A DNA stretch of 64,000 bases from Wolbachia endosymbiont of Ctenocephalides felis wCfeF (lineage in GTDB: Bacteria > Pseudomonadota > Alphaproteobacteria > Rickettsiales > Anaplasmataceae): assembly GCA_028571325.1 (NCBI GenBank), contig CP116767.1, positions 1,145,150-1,209,149 of the forward strand. The letters run 5' to 3'. Made by a program: the position numbers and the translations under genes. This document shows, one piece after another, positions 1 to 8,298 of the stretch. The notes below the pieces were generated by a model. That model saw nothing but the letters and a program-made list of their open reading frames with translations. It was not told the DNA's origin and searched no databases. Within the stretch, counting starts at the first letter, position 1, and every line of letters starts with the position of its first letter.

Positions 1-2
1 GA

Positions 3-407
3 ACGACAACTATTAGACCTCAAGATACAATTAATTGGAAAGTGCATTTTACTGTACGTGATAAATACAATTCAGTAGTAGCGAAATGGCATAACTATGA
101 AAAGGGAGAGACTATATCGGAAAGAGTAGGTAGCGGTGAACCAAGTTACGCTATACAAACAGTTTACTCAAATGCAGAATCAGCTTTAAGCTCTGCAAAT
201 GCCAGATTTAAACAACTACAGCGTAACAATGAGAATCTAGAGATGACAATACCAGGTAATCCAGAGTTATGTGCAGAGGCAAAACTTAATCTTGTAGGGT
301 TCAATCAGGATATAGATGGTGAATGGGTAATTGATAGAGCAGAACATATTTTAAATAGCTCAGGATATCGTACTACATTATCAGCTTCTTTGAGTAATTA
401 TGTTTAA
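3..407 (+). CDS. Phage late control protein gpD-like, C-terminal part (5' end outside window)
   Basis: The frame is open from the first bases of the window, so the gene starts upstream and only about 134 C-terminal residues are present; the GTG at 42 is probably an internal codon. The residues fit the C-terminal beta-rich part of the P2 gpD / late-control D family, a baseplate hub-type tail protein. In WO phages this gene closes the tail module, next to ankyrin and patatin genes, as here. The family call is from composition and context, since no short diagnostic motif is visible. Stop TAA at 405-407. Confidence 0.6.
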   Translation, partial: TTTIRPQDTINWKVHFTVRDKYNSVVAKWHNYEKGETISERVGSGEPSYAIQTVYSNAESALSSANARFKQLQRNNENLEMTIPGNPELCAEAKLNLVGFNQDIDGEWVIDRAEHILNSSGYRTTLSASLSNYV

Positions 408-444
408 GAGAAAATAAGTACATTGTTGATTTAATGCAAAAAAA

Positions 445-936
445 ATGCCGAACATGAGCAAGAAACAAGCTACATTGTGGTTTATAGTGGTCATAGTATG
501 TGTTGTTATTACGTATTACTATCAAAAACCCAAGGCTGCTGAGGAGTATCAGAAAATGTTAGAAGTAGCAGCTAAGAACTGTGACTTAGAAACTGTGAAA
601 TCATTAGTAAAAAAAAGTAGAAGTGATTCAAGTATTAGTGAAAAGGCATTATATTATGTTTCAGAGAAAGGATGCTTAGAAATTGTTACATTTCTATTAG
701 ATGAAGGAGTAGATATAAATATTAGCTTAGCACTACTTGGTGCTGCTGACGGTGGTCAATTAGAAGTTGTAAAACTTTTGTTGAAGAGAGGAGCCAACCC
801 TTATATTAGAGGTTGGAAAGAACAAACTCCAAGAGCTAGAGCATTTAAAAGATCATTTTATTATAGAGATAAACCTTACAGAGAAATTATAGACCTGCTT
901 GATCAAGCGGAAAAGCAATATAAGTCAGAGCAATAA
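445..936 (+). CDS. Small membrane-anchored ankyrin-repeat protein
   Basis: A 163-aa protein. Residues about 10-26 form one hydrophobic segment (TLWFIVVIVCVVITYYY) preceded by lysines, i.e. a signal anchor. It is followed by two to three degenerate ankyrin units (e.g. CLEIVTFLLDEGVDI, QLEVVKLLLKRGANP). The C-terminus is basic. The start could be ATG 445 or ATG 454; neither has a clear Shine-Dalgarno. It lies between gpD and patatin on the same strand with 37-bp and 53-bp gaps to its neighbours, so it is probably co-transcribed with the tail module. Ankyrin proteins usually mediate protein binding; the target is unknown. Confidence 0.7.
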   Translation: MPNMSKKQATLWFIVVIVCVVITYYYQKPKAAEEYQKMLEVAAKNCDLETVKSLVKKSRSDSSISEKALYYVSEKGCLEIVTFLLDEGVDINISLALLGAADGGQLEVVKLLLKRGANPYIRGWKEQTPRARAFKRSFYYRDKPYREIIDLLDQAEKQYKSEQ

Positions 937-989
937 AATTATAGTTATTTTCTCACAACACGCAGTACAAATTTTCAATAACACAAATT

Positions 990-1217
990 ATGAAAAATCA
1001 AAAAATCCCAATTACAGTAATTATCACGTTATTAATACAAACAGTAGCATTCATATGGTGGTTATCCAAGCTAGACTCAAGGGTACAATTTCACGATAAA
1101 CTTATTGAATATGGTTTAATGGAAAAAGTGTTAGTACTTGAGGAAAGGGTAAAAAATCTTTCTGAAGAATTAGATGAGTTTAAATTGCAGGTTTTAAGCG
1201 GAAAAATTAAATCTTAA
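990..1217 (+). CDS. Small protein with one TM helix and a coiled coil (lysis accessory-like)
   Basis: A 75-aa protein. An N-terminal transmembrane segment (residues about 7-25, IPITVIITLLIQTVAFIWWL) is followed by a heptad-rich helix (VLVLEERVKNLSEELDEFKL). This is the layout of XhlA-like or spanin-like phage lysis accessories, but no family motif settles it. It sits just upstream of the patatin gene (21-bp gap). An overlapping frame at 899-1099 is a shadow. The function is inferred from topology and context only. Confidence 0.55.
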   Translation: MKNQKIPITVIITLLIQTVAFIWWLSKLDSRVQFHDKLIEYGLMEKVLVLEERVKNLSEELDEFKLQVLSGKIKS

Positions 1218-1238
1218 TATCTTTACCTAAATTTACAA

Positions 1239-2174
1239 TTGATTAAATACATTTTATCCGTTGATGGAGGTGGTATTAGAGGCATCATACCAGCCATTAT
1301 ACTAGCAGAAATAGAAAAGAGGGCAAGGAAACCGATAGCTGAAATCTTTGATTTAGTGGCAGGAACCTCAACCGGTGGAATTGTTGTAGCGGGATTATGT
1401 AGAAAAGATGAACGAGGAAATCCCCAATATTCAGCAAATGATTTAGTTGAGCTTTACCAAGAATACGGGTCATATATTTTTAAATCTTCATTCTTCAGGA
1501 GATCAATATTATCTTGGTTTAACTGTGCACAATATCCACATAAAAATATTGAATCTGTACTGGATAAATATTTTGGAGAGGATATTCTAAAAAACACATT
1601 AAGTAAGGTACTGATAACAAGTTATGATATTCACAATAATCGTCCTTTCTTTTTCAAGAGCTGGAAAGAAGATAGGGATTTTGTCAAATTAAAAGATGCA
1701 CTCAGAGCTGCAACGGCTGCACCTACTTATTTCATACCAAAACATCTAAAAATTGACCAGATAGACAGAGTATTAGTGGATGGCGGGGTATTTGCGAATA
1801 ATCCAGCGGCTTGTGCATATGCAAGTGGTAAGAGGTTATTTCCAAATGATGATATTATAATTTTATCAATTGGTACTGGCAGAACAGATAGAAGCATAGA
1901 GTATTTTAATTCAAGAAGATTTGGAAAAATAGGATGGATCAAGCCATTACTGAATGTGATGTTTGCCTCAAGTTTAGATGCAGTCAATTACCAACTTGCT
2001 CAAGTTATAGCTGATAAATATATACGTATACAATCACAATTGAAAATAGCATCACCTGACATGGATAATATTACATCAAAAAATATCAAATCTCTGCAGG
2101 AGGAGGCAAAGGCAATGATAGAGGATAATCAGAAAGTGATAGAGAAATTCTGTATAGAAATATTAAATATATAA
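1239..2174 (+). CDS. Patatin-like phospholipase
   Basis: A 311-aa protein with the complete patatin signature: oxyanion loop DGGGIRG (residues about 9-15), nucleophile elbow GTSTGG and the catalytic aspartate in DGGVFANNP. The Ser-Asp dyad is therefore intact and lipid acyl hydrolase activity is expected. The start is TTG (1239-1241), because the conserved strand MIKYILSVDGGG begins there and no ATG lies upstream in frame. Patatins are a regular WO phage gene at the tail end of the structural region and are suspected to act on host or bacterial membranes during exit; that role is inference. A weak hairpin follows the gene. Confidence 0.92.
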   Translation: MIKYILSVDGGGIRGIIPAIILAEIEKRARKPIAEIFDLVAGTSTGGIVVAGLCRKDERGNPQYSANDLVELYQEYGSYIFKSSFFRRSILSWFNCAQYPHKNIESVLDKYFGEDILKNTLSKVLITSYDIHNNRPFFFKSWKEDRDFVKLKDALRAATAAPTYFIPKHLKIDQIDRVLVDGGVFANNPAACAYASGKRLFPNDDIIILSIGTGRTDRSIEYFNSRRFGKIGWIKPLLNVMFASSLDAVNYQLAQVIADKYIRIQSQLKIASPDMDNITSKNIKSLQEEAKAMIEDNQKVIEKFCIEILNI

Positions 2175-2210
2175 CTATTCTCTCTAATATTTTAATATAT
2201 TATTTATGAG

Positions 2211-2232
2211 TCAGTAAACTACTGAGGTTTTT
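2211..2232 (+). terminator. Weak intrinsic terminator after patatin
   Basis: A perfect 6-bp stem TCAGTA/TACTGA (2211-2216 with 2220-2225, loop AAC) is followed by GG and a run of five T. It lies in the 66-bp gap between the convergent patatin and HTH genes. The stem is short, so efficiency is uncertain. Confidence 0.4.
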
Positions 2233-2240
2233 AATCCAGG

Positions 2241-3209
2241 TTAAGTTTTGAAAGCATAATTTTCAAGCTCCTCAATAGATAAATCTGTTATTTTAGAAAT
2301 AGCATCAATAGAAACGTCCAACATACGTAAATTATTCGCAACTTTTATTGCCTCCGCTTTATAAATCTTTTCTTTGTAAACTTGCTTTCTTTGCGATAAA
2401 AATTCTACCCATATGCCTAGTTCATCTCGTGATTCTTGATTGTCAATCTTTTTAGACTCTCTCACCCAACTTAATAGCTCGTTTTCTGCTTTATAATTAT
2501 CTTCTTCATATTTCTTCATCAGATCTTCAGGATTAACTGATAACTTTTCTGCTATTTCCCATAATCTTTCACTTAAAATGGTAGCACTCCCTTGTTCATA
2601 GTGATGTATCTGTGAGGGTCCTATATCTAGCTTTTTTGCTAATTCTTCTTGAGTATACCCTCTTATTATTCTCCATTTTTTTATCTCTTGTCCTTCGTTT
2701 GAATGCTCAGAGCCTTTTTCCTCATCATATTCATCAGTTGATAAACCAGTTGCTCGATAGATAATATCATTATCAAACCCCACTTTTGCTAAGTTCTTGG
2801 CCATGTTTACCCTTGCAGCTTTTACATTATTTTCCTCTTCAGCTTGAATAAACCCAGTTAAATCGCGAATCAACTTGCATGACTCTTGTCCCTTTATTTT
2901 TGCTATAAAGTTGTACATCCATTCTTTGTTAAAAGAACAATTTTCTCTCAGTACTTTTTGTCCAGGAAATAAGCTACCAATGTGAACTGATAATGCTTCC
3001 GCTATAACTTTTAATTTTTTAATTGGAATGCCACATGTTCCTTGCTCATACCTTAGCAACATATGATACTTTATACCGGTTTTCTCTACTAAATCTTTTA
3101 GGGTATACTTTTGTTTTAGCCTCCAGCTTCTTATTTTTTGTGCTATTTTGTATCTTGCAGGGCTAATGTTCTTTGCATTATTGTTCACTATTTTTACGGA
3201 AATAAACAT
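2241..3209 (-). CDS. Double-HTH (XRE family) transcriptional regulator
   Basis: A 322-aa protein with two XRE/Cro-type helix-turn-helix domains. The first is at residues about 22-75 (YTLKDLVEKTG...LRYEQGT), the second at about 175-230 (YTQEELAKKLDIGPSQIHHYEQGS). The linker and C-terminus are helical. It probably acts as a dimer-like repressor or activator of prophage genes. A paralogue lies at 5660-6577 and the two flank an unknown gene and radC, an arrangement known from the WO eukaryotic-association module. The ATG at 3209 is used; a nearby GTG at about 3188 is an alternative start. Confidence 0.88.
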   Translation of the reverse strand: MFISVKIVNNNAKNISPARYKIAQKIRSWRLKQKYTLKDLVEKTGIKYHMLLRYEQGTCGIPIKKLKVIAEALSVHIGSLFPGQKVLRENCSFNKEWMYNFIAKIKGQESCKLIRDLTGFIQAEEENNVKAARVNMAKNLAKVGFDNDIIYRATGLSTDEYDEEKGSEHSNEGQEIKKWRIIRGYTQEELAKKLDIGPSQIHHYEQGSATILSERLWEIAEKLSVNPEDLMKKYEEDNYKAENELLSWVRESKKIDNQESRDELGIWVEFLSQRKQVYKEKIYKAEAIKVANNLRMLDVSIDAISKITDLSIEELENYAFKT

Positions 3210-3272
3210 ATATACCCTGCTAGAAAATTTTTTGCTATAGCTTAACTTTATTGAGGAAAAGTTTCCGATTGT

Positions 3273-4523
3273 TTAAAGCTTTCGAGAGGTTTCTTTACTA
3301 CCTCCACACACCCTATCAACCCATGATAATGTTTCATTATTACTAATCGCCCTTATTTCTTCTTTTGCCTTTTCTTTACTCCACTTACCACTCCTAGGGA
3401 AACTTCCTTTTTCTACCGCTTCTGTGACCATCATTCCTCCAAAAAAACACCCTTTTCCTATAACTTCCCCTTTTTTTTGTAGTTCAGACCACATTTCTTT
3501 ATCTGCTACTCTGACCTCTACTTGACTGTCATTTTCCGCATTATGGTATACTACAACTTTTAGGCTACCAATACTTGTGGAAAATGTTATCTCAAAAGCA
3601 CTATTGTCGGACACATCAACGTAATTCCTTTCACCTTCTTTTCCAATTCTAACTTCAACCTTACTATTTCCTATTTCTATAACATCACCTCCTAATTTTA
3701 CCTCTCCTGTGGTTAACCCTAAATTTTTTGTACCTTCCAATACTCTTGCAATATTTACCTTGCTATTATCAGAAAATTTCATAAAAAATGTCTGATTGTC
3801 TATTTCCACATCCTCTATGATTCCCTCATTTTCAATAGCACTTTCACCGATTTTTCTCAATTCTTTTAGCCACTCATCTATCTGTGGACGAATCTCTTGA
3901 TAGAGTTTGTTATGCATTTCACTTATTCCCTTATCCTGCAATAGATCGTAACTGAATATTGCTCCATTTAGCATCAATTCACATATTATGTCTTCCTTCT
4001 CATTTTCTTTGCATTTGATCAAAGGCATTTTCGATATTACTGTATCAGCAAAACTCTTCTGCCCTTCGCTATACGCATTTATCCTGATTCCAGCACTTAG
4101 TGCTTGGTCTATAGTCTTGTTCAGTTCTTCTACGCTTTTTGCCTTTACCACTCTACTTTTAAACCACCTCAATTCTGCATTTTCACTTGCACTTGGCTCT
4201 ATCTTGCTTAAAGATGGAATAAACGGATTTTGACGATTTGAAGATTTTTTGTTATAAACCTCACGTCCTTCTCCAAGATTGATTGATTTTCCAGAAACAT
4301 CGCTAGGAGAAGGCACACCTTCAGGATTCTCAAACCTACTTTTATCATCAAATATTTTCGGATCAGTCTTGTCTATAAATATAGGCTGCTGATTTTTTTT
4401 GCCAGTACGCCTTATACCTTCAATAGCACTATATAGTCCTTTTGGTAACTTTTTAGAATCAATGATTAACTCATAAGTATTTCCATCCATATCATCAAAT
4501 GATACTGTTTTTTTAGTAGTCAT
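3273..4523 (-). CDS. Unrecognised WO accessory protein (416 aa)
   Basis: I do not recognise this family. The start is ATG 4523, which has a strong ribosome site (TAGGAGGG) upstream; a start at 4553 would add ten residues lacking such a site. The N-terminus (TVSFDDMDGNTYELIID) looks like a small beta domain. Residues about 60-110 are polar and probably disordered. The middle is helical and contains an Ala/Lys-rich stretch. Residues about 230-370 are rich in short beta strands. No TM helix or signal peptide is visible. It lies between the HTH gene at 2241 and radC on the same strand. Confidence 0.7.
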   Translation of the reverse strand: MTTKKTVSFDDMDGNTYELIIDSKKLPKGLYSAIEGIRRTGKKNQQPIFIDKTDPKIFDDKSRFENPEGVPSPSDVSGKSINLGEGREVYNKKSSNRQNPFIPSLSKIEPSASENAELRWFKSRVVKAKSVEELNKTIDQALSAGIRINAYSEGQKSFADTVISKMPLIKCKENEKEDIICELMLNGAIFSYDLLQDKGISEMHNKLYQEIRPQIDEWLKELRKIGESAIENEGIIEDVEIDNQTFFMKFSDNSKVNIARVLEGTKNLGLTTGEVKLGGDVIEIGNSKVEVRIGKEGERNYVDVSDNSAFEITFSTSIGSLKVVVYHNAENDSQVEVRVADKEMWSELQKKGEVIGKGCFFGGMMVTEAVEKGSFPRSGKWSKEKAKEEIRAISNNETLSWVDRVCGGSKETSRKL

Positions 4524-4553
4524 ATACCCTCCTATATTAAGCATATTATTCAA

Positions 4554-4803
4554 GTCTATAGAGCAATTTATTGCTTTATGATTAACTTAATACGCAAATT
4601 ATAAAAAGATCTTGTATATCTTGCAACTATTTATAATAAAAGAATAGCTTTTTAGGATTTTTACTCTTTAATTACGACTTAATATACAAATTATACAAAG
4701 ACCTTTTATATTTTGTAATTCTCCAATATCTCTTTCCAGATTCTTGACTAAGTTTTTTTGCTACTGTGTGGTAGCCAAACTTCTCAAGCAATTGAAATTT
4801 GGT
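4554..4803. repeat. Intergenic region with a degenerate 45-bp direct repeat
   Basis: Two copies of an AT-rich sequence (4584-4628 and 4676-4720) share the pattern ACTTAATA..CAAATTATA.AAAGA.CTT.TAT and sit 92 bp apart upstream of the gene at 3273-4523. They could be operator sites for the flanking HTH regulators or a simple duplication. No ORF is supported here. Confidence 0.4.
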
Positions 4804-5472
4804 TTATAACAACTCTCTTTCCTTAAAACTGCAATATCCTTTGTCTGTCATAATAATGTGATCCTCTAGTTCAATTCCCACTCCTTGACATGCTGACAGT
4901 AATTCTCTAGTCATTACTTTATCATCTTCCGACGGTTCTAAACTCCCTCCTGGATGATTGTGAGATAATATTATCGATGCTGCTTCCATTGATAATGCCT
5001 TTTTTACCACTTTCCTTTCAGATAGGTGTACTTCATCTATTGTACCAAAATACACTTCATCTCTTATCAGACGGTTCTGTTTATCCAAGTATATTATCAG
5101 GACAGCTTCTTTTGCTGAAAAGCCTATGTTTACCCTTACATACTCTATCAGCTTTTCTTGGCTATCCATTACTGGGCCTCTCTTTAATCCTTCTCTGAGT
5201 GCCCTCTTATAAGCTTCTTTTACACATTCAATTGCTGCAGCTGCATGTTCGGTCATTCCTTCTATCATTTTCAGATCATCGATTTCTCGTCCCAAAATTT
5301 CTCCTATTCCTGGGCAGTTATCCATTAGAGTTTTAGTAACATCTTGTGCTTGCTTTCTGTCATGAACTGCTCCTAGAAGCACTGCCACTATTTCACGATC
5401 AAATAAAGCACTTCCTCCTCCGCTCTGTAATACTCTCTCTATTTCTTCTGTAAGTTTTTCACTATTATTCAT
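4804..5472 (-). CDS. radC: RadC-like JAB/MPN domain protein
   Basis: A 222-aa protein matching RadC (DUF2466). An N-terminal helix-hairpin-helix-like region (residues about 45-85) is followed by the JAB domain with the metal motif SHNHPGG, then D in EPSEDD, with the upstream glutamate in KEAVLIIYL. The JAMM zinc ligands (H, H, D) are all present. RadC proteins are common on mobile elements; a DNA-repair role was proposed historically but the biochemical function is unsettled. The start ATG 5472 has a good ribosome site (GAGGAG). In WO phages radC sits between two HTH regulators, as here. Confidence 0.92.
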   Translation of the reverse strand: MNNSEKLTEEIERVLQSGGGSALFDREIVAVLLGAVHDRKQAQDVTKTLMDNCPGIGEILGREIDDLKMIEGMTEHAAAAIECVKEAYKRALREGLKRGPVMDSQEKLIEYVRVNIGFSAKEAVLIIYLDKQNRLIRDEVYFGTIDEVHLSERKVVKKALSMEAASIILSHNHPGGSLEPSEDDKVMTRELLSACQGVGIELEDHIIMTDKGYCSFKERELL

Positions 5473-5659
5473 AAAATATACTCCTCGTTAATAACAAATT
5501 GTTTTTAATTATTTACTGCTGTTTTTTATCAGCATTGGCATAGAGCCATAGCTTCCGAGTGAAGTCAAATCAATTTTTCAATCTTTTTTACTTATTTTTT
5601 TATGAATAGGTTAAGATATTAATACATATTTATTTTCAAGTTATGTAAAAAGGTTGTTG

Positions 5660-6577
5660 TTAATCAATTATTTTAGAAATAACATCAGTAGAAAAGCCTA
5701 ATTTAAGTAAATTATTTGTAACTTTTATTTTCTCTACTTTATCAATCTTCTCTTTGTAAATTTGATTTCTTTGCAATAAAAATTCTACCCATATATTTAG
5801 CTCATCTCGTGATTCTTGGTTGTCAATTTTTCTATATTCTCTTGCCAAACTTAATAATTCATTTTCTCCTTCGCAATCACTTTCTTTGTATTCCTTTATC
5901 AGATCTTCAGCATCCACTGATAATTCTCTTGCTATTTCCCACAACCTTTCACTTAAAAGAGTAACGCTACCTTGCTCATAATGATGTATTTGCGAGGGTC
6001 CCACATTAAGCTTTTTTGCTAACTCTTCTTGTGTATATCCTCTGATTATTCTCCACTTCTTGATCTCTTGTCCTCCGTTTTGGCTTGTACAGCCGATATT
6101 CTCTCTATCAGCATATTCATCAGTTGATAAGCCTGTTGCCCGATAGATAATCTCAGTAGCAAACCCCGCCTTAACTAGATTCCTTGCAATTCTTATTCTT
6201 GCTGCTTTTATATTACTTTCTTCCTCAGCTCGGATAGATTTGGTTAATGCATAAATTGCTTTACGTCCTCTTGTTTTTTTGTATTTTTCTATGAAATTAT
6301 ACATTTCCTGGGTTTTAGCTTTGTCGAAACAACTACTTTCTTTTAGCACTTTTCGTCCTGGAAGGAGATTTCTAATAGGAATTGATAACGCCTCTGCTAA
6401 TATTTTTAACTTTTCAGTTGGAATGCCACATGTTCCTTGCTCGTATCTTAGCAATGTATGATAGTTTATGTCTGCTTTGCCTGCTAAATCTTTCAGAGTA
6501 TATTTTCTCTTTAACCTCCAGCTCCTTACTTTTTGCGCTATTTGGTACCTTATGGAAACAGTAGTATGCTTTGCCAT
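5660..6577 (-). CDS. Double-HTH (XRE family) regulator, C-terminally shortened paralogue
   Basis: A 305-aa protein closely related along its whole length to the regulator at 2241-3209. HTH 1 is at residues about 14-66 (YTLKDLAGKADINYHTLLRYEQGT) and HTH 2 at about 168-222 (GYTQEELAKKLNVGPSQIHHYEQGS). It ends at ISKIID, about 14 residues before the end of its paralogue, so the last helix is missing. Both DNA-binding domains are intact and it is likely functional. It could compete with the paralogue for operators. Confidence 0.87.
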   Translation of the reverse strand: MAKHTTVSIRYQIAQKVRSWRLKRKYTLKDLAGKADINYHTLLRYEQGTCGIPTEKLKILAEALSIPIRNLLPGRKVLKESSCFDKAKTQEMYNFIEKYKKTRGRKAIYALTKSIRAEEESNIKAARIRIARNLVKAGFATEIIYRATGLSTDEYADRENIGCTSQNGGQEIKKWRIIRGYTQEELAKKLNVGPSQIHHYEQGSVTLLSERLWEIARELSVDAEDLIKEYKESDCEGENELLSLAREYRKIDNQESRDELNIWVEFLLQRNQIYKEKIDKVEKIKVTNNLLKLGFSTDVISKIID

Positions 6578-6705
6578 ACAGAAATAGATATTATACAGGT
6601 TAATACTATCAAATAAAGATATACAAAAACTTCTATGTTTGAATTTTACTTGAACATTTCTTCAGAATTGTGTATAATTATTAATGCTTTTTAGGTTGAT
6701 TTCTT

Positions 6706-6951
6706 ATGGCTCTTTCGAAGTTTCTCGATCCAAAAAATGATGTTGCCTTTCGGCGTATCTTTGGTACTGAAAAGAATAAAGATATCCTCATTCACTTCCT
6801 CAATGATATTCTGAGCTTTACTGGCAAAAACGCAATACAGGATATAGAGTTTTTAAGTACTATTCAAGATCCTGATATTGCCTCTAAAAAACAAAGTATT
6901 GTTGATGTCCTCTGTAGAGATTCTTCAGGTGTTCAGTACGTTTGCGAGATG
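6706..6951 (+). CDS. Rpn-family PD-(D/E)XK nuclease/transposase, exon 1
   Basis: N-terminal 82 codons of a recombination-promoting nuclease (Rpn, PDDEXK_2) gene typical of Wolbachia. It begins MALSKFLDPKNDVAFRRIFG and contains the catalytic Asp67 (SIVDVLC). The exon ends after codon 82 (ATG, 6949-6951), where a group II intron starts with GTGCG. Joining 6951 to 11212 restores a continuous 305-aa protein and rebuilds the active-site motif E81-M-Q83. If unspliced, translation would run into the intron and stop at 7149. Confidence 0.88.
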
Positions 6952-7587
6952 GTGCGACCTGAAAGTCTTCGGTCATATTGTTTAAAAGGAGAGGAGTTCA
7001 TTCAGAAAGAAACTGAAAGGATTCTAAAACTTATTAAACCAGATGTTTTGCCATCTGAGTCTACGCGTCAATGCGAATCGGGCAACCGGTTGGTGTCGAG
7101 CGATGCGGATAATGAACCTCCTCTTGATAAAGAAGATGCTCAATCGTAAGAGGAGCATAAACTGCAAGCATCATGTGGTTGGAGGGCTAGGCTTAGTGGT
7201 ATGGTGAACGTAAGTGAAGTTTTATAAGTACCGATATTACGAAAGAGCTAAAGATGCTGATAAGCTCTGACCAAAAAAGGTAATGTGGATAAGATACATT
7301 TTTCATTTCTGGATGTACGCAAATAATAAATCCACCGGTATAGAGAAGCCACCTAACCCACTGTTGTATGACTGGAGGAACAGGGTAAGCCTGTATTTCC
7401 GCCTACATGACAAGCAAACCGCAAGGAATGCTGATGGGTGTGCAGGTAAAGGATAATGGAGAAAGCGAATGCCATTTTGTAACGAAATGGATAGAGTTTG
7501 TAACATCAACTCGCGTGAAAACGGGCAGACTTCCATTTGGTCCCTCGTGACAAGAAACTTTGTTAACCACTTAGGGTAGGGAGGCAG

Positions 7588-8298
7588 ATGATTACAAGTA
7601 AAACTGTAAGTGCACCTACCAACAGCTCTGAAGCATGGAACCAGTTACCATGGAAGAAATGCCAAAAGGCTGTTATGAGGCTACAAAGGCGTATTGTTAA
7701 GGCTGTTCAACAAGGAAGATGGGGTAAGGTGAAAGCTGTACAACATCTTCTCACACGCTCTTTTAGTGGCAAAGCCTTGGCTGTTAAGAGAGTGACTGAA
7801 AATCAAGGAAAAAACACAGCAGGTGTAGATCGTCAAATATGGTCAACTTGCAACACAAAATTTCAAGGAATAAAGCTATTAAAACAAAGAGGATACAAAC
7901 CTTCTCCGCTAAAACGGATCTACATCAGTAAGTTTAATGGCAAAAGAAGACCTCTTGGAATCCCCACGATAAAAGATAGAGCCATGCAAGCATTATATTT
8001 GTTTGCCTTGGAACCGGTAGCTGAAACAATCAGTGACCGTCACTCCTATGGCTTTAGACCTAAAAGATCCTGCACAGACGCTACTGTGGCTTGTCACTTG
8101 TTACTGGCAAGTCGCAAGCAACTACAATGGATACTTGAAGGTGATATCAAAGGGTGTTTTGATAATATTAACCATGAATGGCTCATGAAGCATATTCCTA
8201 TGGAGAAGAAAATTCTTCATAGCTGGTTAAAAGCTGGCTTCCTAGAATCAAAAACTCTGTATCCTACAACTGCAGGTACCCCGCAAGGTGGTATAATT
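7588..8298 (+). pseudogene. Group II intron reverse transcriptase/maturase, 5' part (disrupted)
   Basis: Encodes 237 residues of the intron-encoded protein: the N-terminal RT0 region, GIPTIKDRAMQAL, YGFRPKRSCTDA, the first catalytic Asp in GDIKGCFDNI, and TPQGG (RT4). It is broken at codon 238 by a serine-recombinase element, upstream of the YADD motif. Start ATG 7588 has a ribosome site (GGGAGGCAG). Precise removal of 8299-10253 joins GGIIT to TSPILANF in frame and restores a standard RT. As it stands the protein lacks half its active site. Confidence 0.88.

Noticed and set aside
899-1099. 66-aa frame overlapping the small TM/coiled-coil gene
   Set aside because: Overlaps two better-supported genes and has no recognisable features.
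7303-7536. 77-aa minus-strand frame in the 5' part of the first group II intron
   Set aside because: The region is structured ribozyme RNA; the frame has no ribosome site or domain.
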